DNA of 64,000 nucleotides from Pontibacter sp. Tf4 (GCF_014212495.1 NZ_JACKZC010000010.1:1-64000), one strand, 5' to 3'. Positions 24,600 through 34,263 are shown, numbered from the stretch's first letter. Made by a program: numbers and translations. The notes: generated from the sequence alone by a model not told the origin.

Positions 24600-26063
24600 A
24601 TGACATTGGCAGCGACCCTGGTAATAGTGATCTATAGTTTGTGCCTGGCATTTATCTTTTGCTACAGCCTGGTACAGCTTCACCTTACCTGGCTCTACCT
24701 CTACGGGACCAGACAACAACCCAAGCCAACTATAGCTTTTGATGCATGGCCTGCCGTAACTGTGCAGTTACCGGTTTACAACGAGCGTTACGTGGTGGAA
24801 CGACTGCTGGAGGCCGTAGCCGCCTTCGATTACCCAGCTGACAAGCTACAGATCCAGCTATTGGACGACTCTACCGACGACACCACCTACATCATCAGCC
24901 GGAAAATAAAAGAACTTGCTCCAACAGGCATCCAGATCGAACATATCCGGAGAAGGGAACGCACAGGTTTTAAGGCGGGCGCTCTGCAGCACGGTTTACA
25001 AACAGCCACTGGTACGTTCATTGCCATTTTTGATGCCGATTTTACCCCTGCCCCGGACTTTCTGAAACAAACTATAGTTGCCTTTACCAAACCCGAGATT
25101 GGCGTCGTGCAAACGCGCTGGGGACATCTGAACAAGAATTATTCGCTGCTTACCCGGCTACAGGCCTTTGGGCTGGATGCCCATTTTACAATAGAGCAAC
25201 AGGGCCGGAACAATGGCCATTTCTTTATGAACTTTAACGGCACGGCAGGCGTGTGGCGCAAAAGCTGTATAGTAGATGCCGGTGGCTGGCACGCCGACAC
25301 CTTAACCGAAGACCTTGACCTGAGCTACCGGGCGCAGCTGAAAGGCTGGCAGTTTGTATATCAGCAACAAACGGAAGCGCCGGCAGAGCTTCCTGCAGCG
25401 ATGGGCGCCCTTAAATCGCAGCAATACCGCTGGACCAAAGGGGCTGCTGAAACCGCCCGCAAGCACCTGGCAAACGTACTTACCTCTTCCAAAACGATTG
25501 CTCCTAAACTGCATGCCACTTTCCATTTGCTCAACAGTGGGGTGTTTATCTGTGTGCTGCTTACGGCTGTGCTTTCCATCCCGATGCTGTACATCAAACA
25601 CGATTACCCGAACTATAGCTGGCTGTTTAACCTGGGTGCTTTTCTGATCATCAGCCTGTTTTCGCTGGTTTTGTTTTACTGGATTGCGGCAGGTGTTGGT
25701 GGCAAGCGGTCTTTCCGCCAGTTTATTCCTGATTTTCTTTTGTTCCTGAGCATGTCGATGGGGATGTCGTTGCACAACAGTGTGGCGGTGCTGGAAGGAT
25801 ACCTGGGACGTAAAACGCCGTTTATCCGGACGCCGAAGTACAACATTGTGCAGGCGCAGGACAGGTGGCAGCAGAAGATCTATACCTTACCCGGCATTGG
25901 TTTGCTAAGCTGGCTCGAAGGATTGCTGGCGCTGTATTTTGTATGGGGCATCTGGCTTGGCTTCAGGCTGGGGGATTATGGGTTGCTGCCGTTCCATGTA
26001 ATGCTGGCGCTGGGGTTTGGCCTGGTGTTTTGCTATAGTTTAGTGCATAGCCGGAAAGCATGA
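24600..26063 (+). CDS. Membrane family 2 glycosyltransferase (cellulose-synthase-like)
   Basis: 487 residues. One N-terminal membrane helix, then a processive GT2 domain: LLDDSTDD (89-94), DADF (145-148), TEDLD (236-240), QQYRW (274-278), the D,D,D,QxxRW signature. Two to four membrane segments follow (GVFICVLLTAVLSIPM, FLIISLFSLVLFYWIA, LALGFGLVFCYSLV). The fold fits a glycan or glycolipid synthase exporting through the membrane. It stops in ATGA overlap with the next gene, so translation is coupled. The sugar is unknown. Confidence 0.9.
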   Translation: MTLAATLVIVIYSLCLAFIFCYSLVQLHLTWLYLYGTRQQPKPTIAFDAWPAVTVQLPVYNERYVVERLLEAVAAFDYPADKLQIQLLDDSTDDTTYIISRKIKELAPTGIQIEHIRRRERTGFKAGALQHGLQTATGTFIAIFDADFTPAPDFLKQTIVAFTKPEIGVVQTRWGHLNKNYSLLTRLQAFGLDAHFTIEQQGRNNGHFFMNFNGTAGVWRKSCIVDAGGWHADTLTEDLDLSYRAQLKGWQFVYQQQTEAPAELPAAMGALKSQQYRWTKGAAETARKHLANVLTSSKTIAPKLHATFHLLNSGVFICVLLTAVLSIPMLYIKHDYPNYSWLFNLGAFLIISLFSLVLFYWIAAGVGGKRSFRQFIPDFLLFLSMSMGMSLHNSVAVLEGYLGRKTPFIRTPKYNIVQAQDRWQQKIYTLPGIGLLSWLEGLLALYFVWGIWLGFRLGDYGLLPFHVMLALGFGLVFCYSLVHSRKA

Positions 26064-27394
26064 GCGGGGAAAGAAAAACGATAGCAGCTTACGTGCTGTT
26101 AACTATATCGGGTTTGCTGTATGTGGCCCTGGGCTATGCTACGCCCCGCCAAAATTTCACGCAGCTGCTGTTGCTGTTTGCGGGTTGCTTTGCGGTGTAT
26201 GTGTACATCATCAATATCCGGTTTAAACTATGGCATGGCATCGCAGCGGCTGTCCTTTTCAGGTTGTTGTTACTTTTCGCCACGCCCCAGCTCTCCGACG
26301 ATTATTTCCGGTTTGTATGGGACGGGCGCTTGCTGGCTGCCGGCGTAAACCCTTACCTGTATTTACCTTCTCATTTTGTGCAGCAGGGCGCAACTATAGT
26401 TTCAGGCATAACGGACTCGCTTTTTCTGCAGCTCAACTCCCCTGACTACTATAGTGTGTATCCGCCGTTGTCGCAGGCGGTTTTCTGGCTGTCGGTTAAA
26501 CTGTCTCCGGAATGTATAGCGGGCAGCGTGGTAATCATGCGTGTTATACTGCTACTGGCTGAGGTGCTGAACATGCTGCTGCTCCTGCGCCTGCTCCGTA
26601 AAACCGGCCTCCCCGATGGCTACGTGCTGCTTTATGCCCTGAACCCGCTTGTGATACTGGAACTGACCGGCAACCTGCATTTTGAGGCGCTGATGATCTC
26701 CTTTGTGCTGCTGGGCCTGTACCAGCTGTTTTACCACCGGCCGGTTTGGGCAGGTTGTGCGTTTGGGCTGGCGGTAGGTGTAAAGTTGCTGCCTTTGCTG
26801 TTTCTGCCGTTAGTATGGCGTAAACTGGGGCACCGGCAGTTCTTTTATTTTGCGGTAGCGCTGGGGCTTACGTTACTGGTTATTTCTTTCCCGCTTATCA
26901 ACGCCGAGGTTATCGGGCACATCGCCAGCAGCCTGGATCTGTACTTCCGCAAATTTGAATTCAATGCCAGCATTTATTATGTGCTGCGCTGGATCGGCAT
27001 TCAGTTTACAGGCTACAACCAGATAGCTTTTATCGGTCCCCTATTATCTATAGTTACCCTGGTGCTGGTACTATGGATGGCGGCTGTAATTAAACTGGGC
27101 TCGGTAAAACGGCTGATCGGCTATATGGGCGCGGCGCTCACGGTGTACCTACTGCTCACAACCACCGTGCATCCCTGGTACCTGACAACGCTCGTGGCCC
27201 TAACAGCTGCCAGTCTTTTCCGCTTTGCCATTGCCTGGTCGGGTCTGGCCATCCTGAGCTTTTCGGCGTACCGCACACCTACCTATTTCGAAGATACTGC
27301 CCTGATAACGCTGGAATATACGCTGATGCTGCTGTGGTTGCTGGTAGAACTATACCTGTACCGCCAGCGCCGCCAACACGCCAATTTAAAGTAG
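26060..27394 (+). CDS. GT-C type integral membrane glycosyltransferase
   Basis: 444 residues with about 11-12 membrane helices. A first periplasmic loop QLSDDYFRFVWDGRLLAAGVNPYLYLPSHF carries the acidic DD pair typical of lipid-carrier-dependent mannosyl/glucosyltransferases (GT87/DUF2029-like). Later YALNPLVILELTGNLHFE and VHPWYLTTLVALT also fit that group. It would use polyprenyl-phosphate sugars made by the first gene of the cluster. Start ATG overlaps the previous stop. Acceptor unknown. Confidence 0.8.
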   Translation: MSGERKTIAAYVLLTISGLLYVALGYATPRQNFTQLLLLFAGCFAVYVYIINIRFKLWHGIAAAVLFRLLLLFATPQLSDDYFRFVWDGRLLAAGVNPYLYLPSHFVQQGATIVSGITDSLFLQLNSPDYYSVYPPLSQAVFWLSVKLSPECIAGSVVIMRVILLLAEVLNMLLLLRLLRKTGLPDGYVLLYALNPLVILELTGNLHFEALMISFVLLGLYQLFYHRPVWAGCAFGLAVGVKLLPLLFLPLVWRKLGHRQFFYFAVALGLTLLVISFPLINAEVIGHIASSLDLYFRKFEFNASIYYVLRWIGIQFTGYNQIAFIGPLLSIVTLVLVLWMAAVIKLGSVKRLIGYMGAALTVYLLLTTTVHPWYLTTLVALTAASLFRFAIAWSGLAILSFSAYRTPTYFEDTALITLEYTLMLLWLLVELYLYRQRRQHANLK

Positions 27395-27395
27395 C

Positions 27396-28079
27396 CTACT
27401 CCTCGCCTATATCTTTCAGTGGTGCCGTCAGGAAGTCGTTGAACGGCTTCAGGTCTTTAAAGCCCTGTAATACCACATCCATGAAATCTTTGCTAAGCAC
27501 TACTTTGTCGGGTAATGGCATGGTGGCATTCCAGCTTTTAAAGCGCAGGTATTCTATGGCCGGGTTGTCTTTGTCGTAGCCTTTGGGAGTGGTTTTTAGC
27601 TGCTCGCCTTCAATGTCTCCGAATTTCTTTTTAAAATCAGGCGCCTCTACAATCTGTTTAAAATGGTCTAAACTATAGTCTATTTCCTGGCGCACGGCTT
27701 TCAGGTAATCGGCAGGTGGCATCCAGAGCCCGCCGGCCAGAAAGGAGTTGTTGTTACCGGCCAGGTGCAGGTAGTACCCCGGCAGGATAGATTTACGACC
27801 ACCTTCGGCTACATAAGCACCAAAATGATCTTTGTAAGGCCGCTTGTCGTTTGAGAAGCGCACATCGCGGTAGATCCGGAACACCAGGTCTTTGCCTTTC
27901 TGCCCGATAGCAGCCGGTTCAAAGGTTACCATGTGCTCCAGCATCTCGTCCAGGAAAGCAAGGTAGTTTTTGCGGGCTGCCTCGTAGCGGGGTTTGTTCT
28001 CGGCAAACCACTCGCGGGTGTTGTTCTTGCTGAGTTCGTTCAGGAATTGTAAAGTACTTTTATCTATAGTTGTTGCCAT
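27396..28079 (-). CDS. DUF2461 domain protein
   Basis: 227 residues covering one DUF2461 domain: FLNELSKNNTREWFAENKPRYEAARKN at the N-terminus, FRIYRDVRFSNDKRPYKDHFGAYVAEGG in the middle, GYYLHLAGNNNSFLAGGLWMP, then YLRFKSWNATMPLPDKVV. All family landmarks are present and length is normal. Function of the family is unknown. It is convergent with the glycosyltransferase cluster, one base between stops, and may be co-transcribed with the lipoprotein gene upstream (12-bp gap). Confidence 0.92.
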   Translation of the reverse strand: MATTIDKSTLQFLNELSKNNTREWFAENKPRYEAARKNYLAFLDEMLEHMVTFEPAAIGQKGKDLVFRIYRDVRFSNDKRPYKDHFGAYVAEGGRKSILPGYYLHLAGNNNSFLAGGLWMPPADYLKAVRQEIDYSLDHFKQIVEAPDFKKKFGDIEGEQLKTTPKGYDKDNPAIEYLRFKSWNATMPLPDKVVLSKDFMDVVLQGFKDLKPFNDFLTAPLKDIGEE

Positions 28080-28091
28080 TTTTATAGGTTG

Positions 28092-28976
28092 TTAATCGCC
28101 CTGCCAGTAAGCATAGCGGCTTATCTTTTTAAGTTCAAGGTTGCGTCCGTCCCAGGTCCGCTGCCGGATCAGCTTGTTAGGGTACTCCGTTGAAAACCAA
28201 TAGGAGTTCACTTTGTTGGGCGCCAGCTGCACATTTACCTGCCAGGCTTTTTCTTCCTCATCTGTTCCATTGCCAGTGGACGTACTATTTACCTGAATGG
28301 TGGCCTTGTATACAGCAGGCGCGGTGGCTTTGTTGGTTTGTTGTGTTTCGGCAATGTCGGCGTTAAAGCGTAGCCCATCCCGGAAACGCAAAGCCCGCAA
28401 ACTATAGGGCAACTGGTCTTCAAACAAAAGCGCTTTGGTAAGCTGCCGGTTACCTTCGCCCTGCCCGTCGAAATACGAATTATAGTACATGCTATAGTTG
28501 TTCCCTTCGTCGGTAACGGATTTAAAGGTATTGCCGCACCACTCCTGCGACGAGGTAGTTAACTTATGCAGCTGCCAGGGTTTGCCCCGGTGCACAAATA
28601 CAGAAGTGAGGTAATGGTAAGGATAATTATCGGTGGGGATGCGGCAGAACTCATTCACTTTCATCACCGGAAACAGGTCATCGCGGTTATAGTTGTCGGT
28701 TTTAACATTGTGTTCGCGGTTAAAATCCTCCTTCACTGTGATCAATGTAAACTCGAATTCCCGCTTTTTGCCGTACACTACCCGCTCTGCGTCGTAAATG
28801 GCCACTTCTGCCAGCCCATCGTCCCATAGTTTATCCATCGCCCAATCCGGGTTAAAATTTTCTTTTATGGCGTCGTAGGCGTTGGTTTCGGTGGCTTTGC
28901 GGTCCGGAGCGGGACCGGAGCAGGCCGAAAGCAACAGAAGCGTCAGAACCAGGGAATATAGTTTGCAAGCGTACAT
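28092..28976 (-). CDS. Lipoprotein of unknown function
   Basis: 294 residues. Signal and lipobox MYACKLYSLVLTLLLLSACSG. The mature part is a soluble beta-rich protein (FTLITVKEDFNREHNVKTDNYNRDDLFPVMKVNEFCRIPTDNYPYHY..., WYSTEYPNKLIRQRTWDGR-like repeats). I know similar septum-adjacent Cytophagales lipoproteins only as hypothetical. It precedes the DUF2461 gene on the same strand. Confidence 0.75.
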   Translation of the reverse strand: MYACKLYSLVLTLLLLSACSGPAPDRKATETNAYDAIKENFNPDWAMDKLWDDGLAEVAIYDAERVVYGKKREFEFTLITVKEDFNREHNVKTDNYNRDDLFPVMKVNEFCRIPTDNYPYHYLTSVFVHRGKPWQLHKLTTSSQEWCGNTFKSVTDEGNNYSMYYNSYFDGQGEGNRQLTKALLFEDQLPYSLRALRFRDGLRFNADIAETQQTNKATAPAVYKATIQVNSTSTGNGTDEEEKAWQVNVQLAPNKVNSYWFSTEYPNKLIRQRTWDGRNLELKKISRYAYWQGD

Positions 28977-29097
28977 ATACAGAAAAAAATTAGGTACCCT
29001 AAACGGTATTTTACCTCCAAATTAAAGCTTTTAGCTTAAAACCATACGACAGCCGGATAACTACGTACAGAAAAACAGGGCACATTACATTACGATC

Positions 29098-30234
29098 ATG
29101 GTTTACCGCTGGCTGATACTGCTGCTACTGTTGTTGCCGGGCAGGCTGTTGGCGCAACTACCGGAACCAGCATGGTTACAAACAGAGCGGCAGGCCCAAC
29201 TGATGCAGCAGGCCATCGACCTGTACAGCTGCATTTCCACTACCAATACCTGGTACACTTTGCCTGCAAACCTGCGGCTAAGCCCCGGCGATACAAACCA
29301 ATACGTGCCCAACTTACAACACAACCTGCTGCTCACCCGCGATCTGCAACCCGACTATAGTATGCCTACCACCATTTACGACACCTTGCTGGTGAGTGCC
29401 GCCATGAGGTTTCAGCAACGCCATGGCCTGAAAGCGGACGGGCGCATTGGCCCCAGAACAATTGCAGAACTGAATGTACCACCTGCCCGTCGTCTGCAAC
29501 TGCTCCGCAACAACCTGCAACGCTGGAAAAACACGACCTCCTGCGCTCCGCGGCCTGCCATTTACATCAACATACCAGCCTTTGAACTATACGTGCTGGA
29601 TACTAGCCGCGTGCTGCTACAAATGAAAGTGATCACCGGCAAGCCCGCTACGCCTACCTACCAGATCACCACCGAATTACAGTCTATAGTAGTTAACCCT
29701 ACCTGGAACCTGCCCCGCTCTATTGCCGTGAACGAGATCGTGCCCATTCTGCGGCGCAACCCTAATTACCTGAACAAACGGAACATGCGTGTTTATTTGA
29801 ATGGCCGGCAGATAAACCCCTGGCGCGTGAACTGGAAAGCCGTGAACAGCAGCAACTATAGTTACCAGATCACGCAGATGCCCGGACGGGACAATGAACT
29901 GGGCGAACTGAAGTTTTTGTATGACAGCAAAGTAAACCAGTACATGCACGACACGCCCCGCAAAGAGCTTTTCGACTATTACCCGCGCGATTTCAGCCAT
30001 GGCTGTATTAGATTGGAAAAACCCTACGAGCTTGCACTTTACTTACTGCAGTACCACAATGGTTTTTCTAAAGCAAAAGCCGAAGAACTGCTGCATACCA
30101 GGAAGCCCAACCACTACCTGCACGTGAGAAAGAACATGGCGCTATTTATACTTTACCAGACCGCCTGGGTAGACCAGCATGGCCTGGTGCAGTTCCGGAA
30201 AGATGTGTATGGTTATGAGAAGGTAAACCTATAG
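29098..30234 (+). CDS. L,D-transpeptidase (YcbB/YkuD type)
   Basis: 378 residues: Sec signal (LILLLLLLPGRLLAQ), a peptidoglycan-binding domain (about 75-127, AAMRFQQRHGLKADGRIGPRTIAELN), and a YkuD catalytic domain (153-330) with H284 in YMHDTP and the active SHGCIRL motif (H301, C303). It makes 3-3 crosslinks or attaches proteins to peptidoglycan in the periplasm. Domain order equals E. coli YcbB (LdtD) although shorter. Own transcription unit; convergent with and overlapping the arsenosugar transferase by 6 bases. Confidence 0.93.
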   Translation: MVYRWLILLLLLLPGRLLAQLPEPAWLQTERQAQLMQQAIDLYSCISTTNTWYTLPANLRLSPGDTNQYVPNLQHNLLLTRDLQPDYSMPTTIYDTLLVSAAMRFQQRHGLKADGRIGPRTIAELNVPPARRLQLLRNNLQRWKNTTSCAPRPAIYINIPAFELYVLDTSRVLLQMKVITGKPATPTYQITTELQSIVVNPTWNLPRSIAVNEIVPILRRNPNYLNKRNMRVYLNGRQINPWRVNWKAVNSSNYSYQITQMPGRDNELGELKFLYDSKVNQYMHDTPRKELFDYYPRDFSHGCIRLEKPYELALYLLQYHNGFSKAKAEELLHTRKPNHYLHVRKNMALFILYQTAWVDQHGLVQFRKDVYGYEKVNL

Positions 30235-30843
30235 TTCGTGATCTTCTCCTGTCAGCCAGTCAAAATCCACATCTTCCACATGGTCTACATCCGATAGCTC
30301 AGGCAAAAGTTTATGCGAGAGGTGCAGGCGTTCCACATCGTAAATAGTGGCAGGCAACACTTCCGAGGTGCTCCACTGTTTATCCCGGAAAAGCTCGGGG
30401 TATAGTTTGTTCATGCCCAGCAGGTAATAACCGCCATCCAGCGCCGGCCCGATCACTACTTCGTGGGTTTGCAGCGCCTCAAAAGCCTGTTCAATTATTT
30501 CCTGGGTAAGCTGCTTGCAATCGCTGCCGATAATGACAACTGAACTATAGCCAGCGGCAAAAGCCTCTTCAAACGCAGTCTGCATTTTCTGGCCCAGGTC
30601 GCCTTCGGTCTGCAAATGGTGCTGGTAGATTTGTTTCGGCCACATGCCATCGTCTACTATATTATCGGCAAAGTAAACGGCCTTGTCAGCAGCTAATTTT
30701 TCGGTTACCTGGCGGGTATGCTGCAGCAGATGGATGTAGATCTCTAAAGCTACTTCGGGGCCAACGGCTTGGGCGAGGCGGGTCTTTACTTTGCCCAGTT
30801 CAGGGGCCCGCACAAACAGCAGTAACAGGTTTTTATGGCTCAT
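30229..30843 (-). CDS. TIGR04282 arsenosugar-type glycosyltransferase
   Basis: 204 residues. DUF2064/TIGR04282 landmarks: LLLFVRAPELGKVKTRLAQAVG at the N-terminus, YSSVVIIGSDCKQL (nucleotide-sugar metal site), VVIGPALDGGYYLLGMN, LRDKQWSTSEVLP-like segment. Family members sit in arsenosugar clusters. Its start overlaps the rhodanese gene by 11 bases, making it the last gene of the four-gene operon from 32739. Confidence 0.88.
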   Translation of the reverse strand: MSHKNLLLLFVRAPELGKVKTRLAQAVGPEVALEIYIHLLQHTRQVTEKLAADKAVYFADNIVDDGMWPKQIYQHHLQTEGDLGQKMQTAFEEAFAAGYSSVVIIGSDCKQLTQEIIEQAFEALQTHEVVIGPALDGGYYLLGMNKLYPELFRDKQWSTSEVLPATIYDVERLHLSHKLLPELSDVDHVEDVDFDWLTGEDHEL

Positions 30844-31336
30844 ACACTTTCTCTCCGTTGGTTAACCAGAATCCCCAGAAATCGGAATAAGGATGTATAC
30901 GGCTGGTCCGGCCCCCGGCATCAAAAACCGGAAAGCCTTTGTTCACCCAGTTAAAGATACCGCCCTGCAGGTTATGTACATCCGTATAGCCTACATCCAG
31001 CAGTTTAACGCCTACATTGGCGCTCCTGGCTCCAACAGCACAGTAAAGTATCAGCTTTGCATCCTTCGGTATGTCTGCCAGGTCTTCCAGTTTAGACGTG
31101 TTATAGTTCACAAACCTTGCTCCCTGCAGGTGGCTTATTTCATACTCTGCGGGTGTCCGTATATCCAGCAACATATAGGGTTGTTCCAGCGCCTGCAGTT
31201 CTCCGGGTTCTATAGTTGGCACTTTTTGGTTTGCAACCATACTGGTGAGCAAACTATAGGCGTAGTGTTTTCCGGTGTCAGTTAAAAGGATGGCAGCAGC
31301 TATAAGGGCTACTAAAAGTAGTATGCGTTTGGTCAT
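30833..31336 (-). CDS. Membrane-anchored rhodanese-like protein
   Basis: 167 residues. N-terminal membrane segment (ILLLVALIAAAILLTD), then one rhodanese domain: MLLDIRTPAEYEISHLQGARFVNY, active loop LYCAVGARSA with the cysteine, LQGGIFNWVNKGFPV. It transfers sulfane sulfur or binds anions such as arsenate. Third gene of the arsenosugar operon (15 bases after ArsS, overlapping the transferase). The link to arsenic chemistry is from context. Confidence 0.88.
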   Translation of the reverse strand: MTKRILLLVALIAAAILLTDTGKHYAYSLLTSMVANQKVPTIEPGELQALEQPYMLLDIRTPAEYEISHLQGARFVNYNTSKLEDLADIPKDAKLILYCAVGARSANVGVKLLDVGYTDVHNLQGGIFNWVNKGFPVFDAGGRTSRIHPYSDFWGFWLTNGEKVYEP

Positions 31337-31351
31337 AAAGTAAATTGAGTG

Positions 31352-32401
31352 TTAAACAACTGTCTGGCCGCCGCAACTGGAACCTGCCCCTGCCGTGCAG
31401 CCATAGCAGTGCTGGTTTAGCACTATGCTGCGGTTATTCAAAGCCTGCAGGTCAAAATTGCGGATGTGTTGCGGCGCAGTTGGTGCTACGTGCAGTTCCA
31501 GCATCTGGTTAAAGTCGCAGTCGTACAGGTACCCGTCCCACCCTACCGAAATGGTATTACGACACATCACACTGGCAGCAGCAGCCGGGTTAAACGCATC
31601 CACCAGTTTCTCCATATAGCTCTCATAGTTACCACTTTGCAGCAAATACTCCAGGTAACGACTGATGGGCAGGTTGGTAATGCAGAATAATTTATTGAAA
31701 TGGACACTATAGCCAGCCAAAAGGCGACGTTTGAACTCCGCTTCCAGCGTCTGCTGGGCAGCTGGCAGAAAAGCGCCGGAAGGATTATAAACCAGATCGA
31801 GTTGCAGACCTGAGTTTTCAATGCCATAGCCCACTTCGTTCAGCATCTTCAGCGCTTTGATGGATTTTTCGAACACGCCATCGCCGCGCTGTGCATCGGT
31901 ACGGCTGGCCGCAAAGTATGGCAACGATGACACCACCTGTACCTTATGGGCTTTAAAGAATTCCGGCAGGTCGTGGTACTTCGGGTTGGCCAGGATAATG
32001 GTCAGGTTACACCTAACTATAGTTTGCCTGCCCAGTTTCGAGATCTCTTGTACAAACCACCGGAAGTCCGGGTTCATTTCAGGGGCACCGCCGGTTATGT
32101 CAACTATAGCCAGTTCCGGGTTATGCGCCAGCGCATCCAAACAAAGCTGCATGGTTTCGCGGGTCATGATCTCCCGGCGGTCCGGGCCGGCATCAACATG
32201 GCAATGGCGGCAGGCCTGGTTGCACATTTTGCCTACATTTACCTGCAGAATGGTAGTGCCTGTGGGTTTAAGGGGTAATAAGTTATGCTGTTGCAATTTA
32301 TCGGCAAAGGCCGGAAACTGTGCTCCCTGCTGCAATACAGTCAGCTGAAAACCGGCATCAGCCAGCTCATGGTGTTGTTTTTTAAGAGAAGTTACAGGCA
32401 T
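31352..32401 (-). CDS. arsS: Arsenosugar biosynthesis radical SAM protein ArsS
   Basis: 349 residues. Radical SAM cluster motif CNQACRHC (C60, C64, C67) after QVNVGKM, followed by VDITGGAPEMN (GGAP SAM motif). The C-terminal DUF3641-type region has SVGWDGYLYDCDFNQML and ends HCYGCTAGAGSSCGGQTVV with extra cysteines for a second cluster or substrate. ArsS attaches the SAM-derived deoxyadenosyl group to dimethylarsenite, the step that commits to arsenosugars. It starts 2 bases after the AhpD-like gene. Confidence 0.94.
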   Translation of the reverse strand: MPVTSLKKQHHELADAGFQLTVLQQGAQFPAFADKLQQHNLLPLKPTGTTILQVNVGKMCNQACRHCHVDAGPDRREIMTRETMQLCLDALAHNPELAIVDITGGAPEMNPDFRWFVQEISKLGRQTIVRCNLTIILANPKYHDLPEFFKAHKVQVVSSLPYFAASRTDAQRGDGVFEKSIKALKMLNEVGYGIENSGLQLDLVYNPSGAFLPAAQQTLEAEFKRRLLAGYSVHFNKLFCITNLPISRYLEYLLQSGNYESYMEKLVDAFNPAAAASVMCRNTISVGWDGYLYDCDFNQMLELHVAPTAPQHIRNFDLQALNNRSIVLNQHCYGCTAGAGSSCGGQTVV

Positions 32402-32403
32402 GC

Positions 32404-32739
32404 TTACATGGTCAGTTCTTTGATCTTGTTCATCATCTGCACGCCGTGCACCAGTGCCGCGCCGCCTTTAATAGCTGCTGCCACATGCACGGCTTCCATC
32501 ATCTGGTTCTCATCAGCGCCTTTCTCCAGGCAATCCGACGTGTAGGCGTCAATGCAATACGGGCACTGCACCGCATGCGATACCGCCAGTGCAATGAGCG
32601 CTTTTTCACGGGCAGTCAGGGCGCCTTCCTTGAACACTTCGCCGTAGTAATCAAAAAACTTGTTGCCCAGTTCCGGCTGCAGCTCGGTTATGTTGCCAAA
32701 CTTTTTCAGGTCGGCTGGGTTATAATATGTCTTTTCCAT
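32404..32739 (-). CDS. Arsenosugar-associated AhpD-like peroxidase (TIGR04169)
   Basis: 111 residues, a carboxymuconolactone decarboxylase/AhpD fold with CPYCIDAYTSDCLEKG (C59, C62), the redox pair of AhpD, but lacking the following His of true AhpD. This variant is characteristic of the arsenosugar-associated subfamily. First gene of the operon, divergent from the aldehyde dehydrogenase gene. A redox role for thiol-bound arsenic is a family inference. Confidence 0.9.
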   Translation of the reverse strand: MEKTYYNPADLKKFGNITELQPELGNKFFDYYGEVFKEGALTAREKALIALAVSHAVQCPYCIDAYTSDCLEKGADENQMMEAVHVAAAIKGGAALVHGVQMMNKIKELTM

Positions 32740-32887
32740 GAGTATAATTGCGTATGAATGGTTAAAACTGAAACGTTGCCTTTTGTTATAGCAACAGTAA
32801 AACTACACCTGTAAGCCCGGAATGTAAACTATAAATACGAAAAGCATAAGGCAACACGTCGTATATTTACTTTAAATACCTGATCCT

Positions 32888-34252
32888 ATGGCCATCCAAA
32901 CTATGAATCCGGCCACCAACGAGGTGGTTAAAACATTTAAACCGCATACTACCGAAGAAGTTATCCAGAAAATAGAAGCTGCAGATAATGGCTTCCGAAA
33001 ATGGCGCAACACACCCTTTGCCGAGCGCGCTAACCTGATGCAGAAGTGTGCCGACATTCTGGATAACGAGGCCGAAACGTATGGCCGCATCATCAGTCTT
33101 GAAATGGGCAAGCCGCTGAAGGATGGGATTGCTGAAGTGAAGAAATGCGCCCTGGCCTGCCGTTATTACGCCGAAAATGCCGAAGATTTCCTGAAGGATG
33201 AGCTGATTGAGACCAAAGCCGATAAAAGCCTCATCGCTTACCAGCCGCTGGGTGTTATTCTGGCCGTAATGCCCTGGAACTTCCCGTTCTGGCAGGTTTT
33301 CCGGTTTCTGGCGCCAGCGCTGATGGCTGGCAACACCGGTTTGCTCAAACATGCATCCAACGTACCGCAGTGCGCGCTGGCTATCGAAGAAATTGTACGT
33401 AAAGCCGGCTTCCCCGAAGATGTATTTTATACCCTGCTTATCGGCTCAAAAGAAGTGGATGCAGTCATTCAGCACCCGGCTGTAAAAGCTGTGACCCTAA
33501 CCGGAAGCGAAGGCGCCGGTGCCCACGTAGCTGCGACGGCCGGCAAAGAGATCAAGAAAACTGTGCTGGAATTAGGCGGTTCTGATCCGTTTATAGTGTT
33601 AGATGATGCCGACCTGGAACTGGCTGCTGAAAATGCGATAAAATCCAGAATGGTGAACACAGGCCAGAGCTGTATTGCCGCCAAACGGTTTATAGTGGTT
33701 GAAACTATAGCCGACGCTTTCCTGGAAAAGATGAAAGAGAAAATGGCGGCACTAAAAACCGGCGACCCGCTGAAAGACGACTGCGACTACGGTCCGATGG
33801 CACGCCCTGACTTAGCAGAAGAATTAGCAGAACAGGTTAAAAAATCCGTAGCCAAAGGCGCAGAAATAGTGCTGGATGGTGGTCAGGAGAAAAAAGGCAG
33901 CGCTTACTTTAAGCCGATGATCCTGAAAAATGTGAAGCCCGGGATGCCCGCTTACGACGAAGAAATGTTTGGCCCTGTAGCTGCCTTTATAGTTGCCAAA
34001 GACGAACAGGAAGCTATCCGCATCGCCAACGACTCCCGTTTTGGGTTAGCCGGCTCCGTCTGGACGCAGAACCAGGAACGTGGCCTGAAAGTAGCCCGTC
34101 AGGTAGAATCAGGTGCTGTGTTCGTAAATGCCATGGTAGCCTCCACCCCCGAAATGCCTTTTGGCGGCATTAAAAAATCCGGCTACGGCCGCGAGCTCTC
34201 CTACATCGGCATCCGCGAATTCGTCAACCAGAAAAGCATCTGGGTTAGTTAG
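32888..34252 (+). CDS. NAD(P)-dependent succinate-semialdehyde dehydrogenase
   Basis: 454 residues, normal for the short SSADH type. MPWNFPFWQVFR (cofactor/substrate site), LELGGSDPFIVLDDADLE with general-base E228, NTGQSCIAAKRFIV with nucleophile C262, EMFGPVAAFI, MPFGGIKKSGYGRELSYIGIREF. It oxidises succinic semialdehyde to succinate in GABA/4-hydroxybutyrate breakdown. Divergent from the arsenosugar operon. Its stop codon lies in the first half of a long inverted repeat. Confidence 0.92.
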   Translation: MAIQTMNPATNEVVKTFKPHTTEEVIQKIEAADNGFRKWRNTPFAERANLMQKCADILDNEAETYGRIISLEMGKPLKDGIAEVKKCALACRYYAENAEDFLKDELIETKADKSLIAYQPLGVILAVMPWNFPFWQVFRFLAPALMAGNTGLLKHASNVPQCALAIEEIVRKAGFPEDVFYTLLIGSKEVDAVIQHPAVKAVTLTGSEGAGAHVAATAGKEIKKTVLELGGSDPFIVLDDADLELAAENAIKSRMVNTGQSCIAAKRFIVVETIADAFLEKMKEKMAALKTGDPLKDDCDYGPMARPDLAEELAEQVKKSVAKGAEIVLDGGQEKKGSAYFKPMILKNVKPGMPAYDEEMFGPVAAFIVAKDEQEAIRIANDSRFGLAGSVWTQNQERGLKVARQVESGAVFVNAMVASTPEMPFGGIKKSGYGRELSYIGIREFVNQKSIWVS

Positions 34253-34263
34253 AAAGTTTAGAT

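Noticed and set aside
32760-32880. Arsenic-responsive (ArsR) operator before the arsenosugar operon
   Set aside because: No clear palindrome apart from a short GCAAC/GTTGC type pair, and no ArsR gene nearby.
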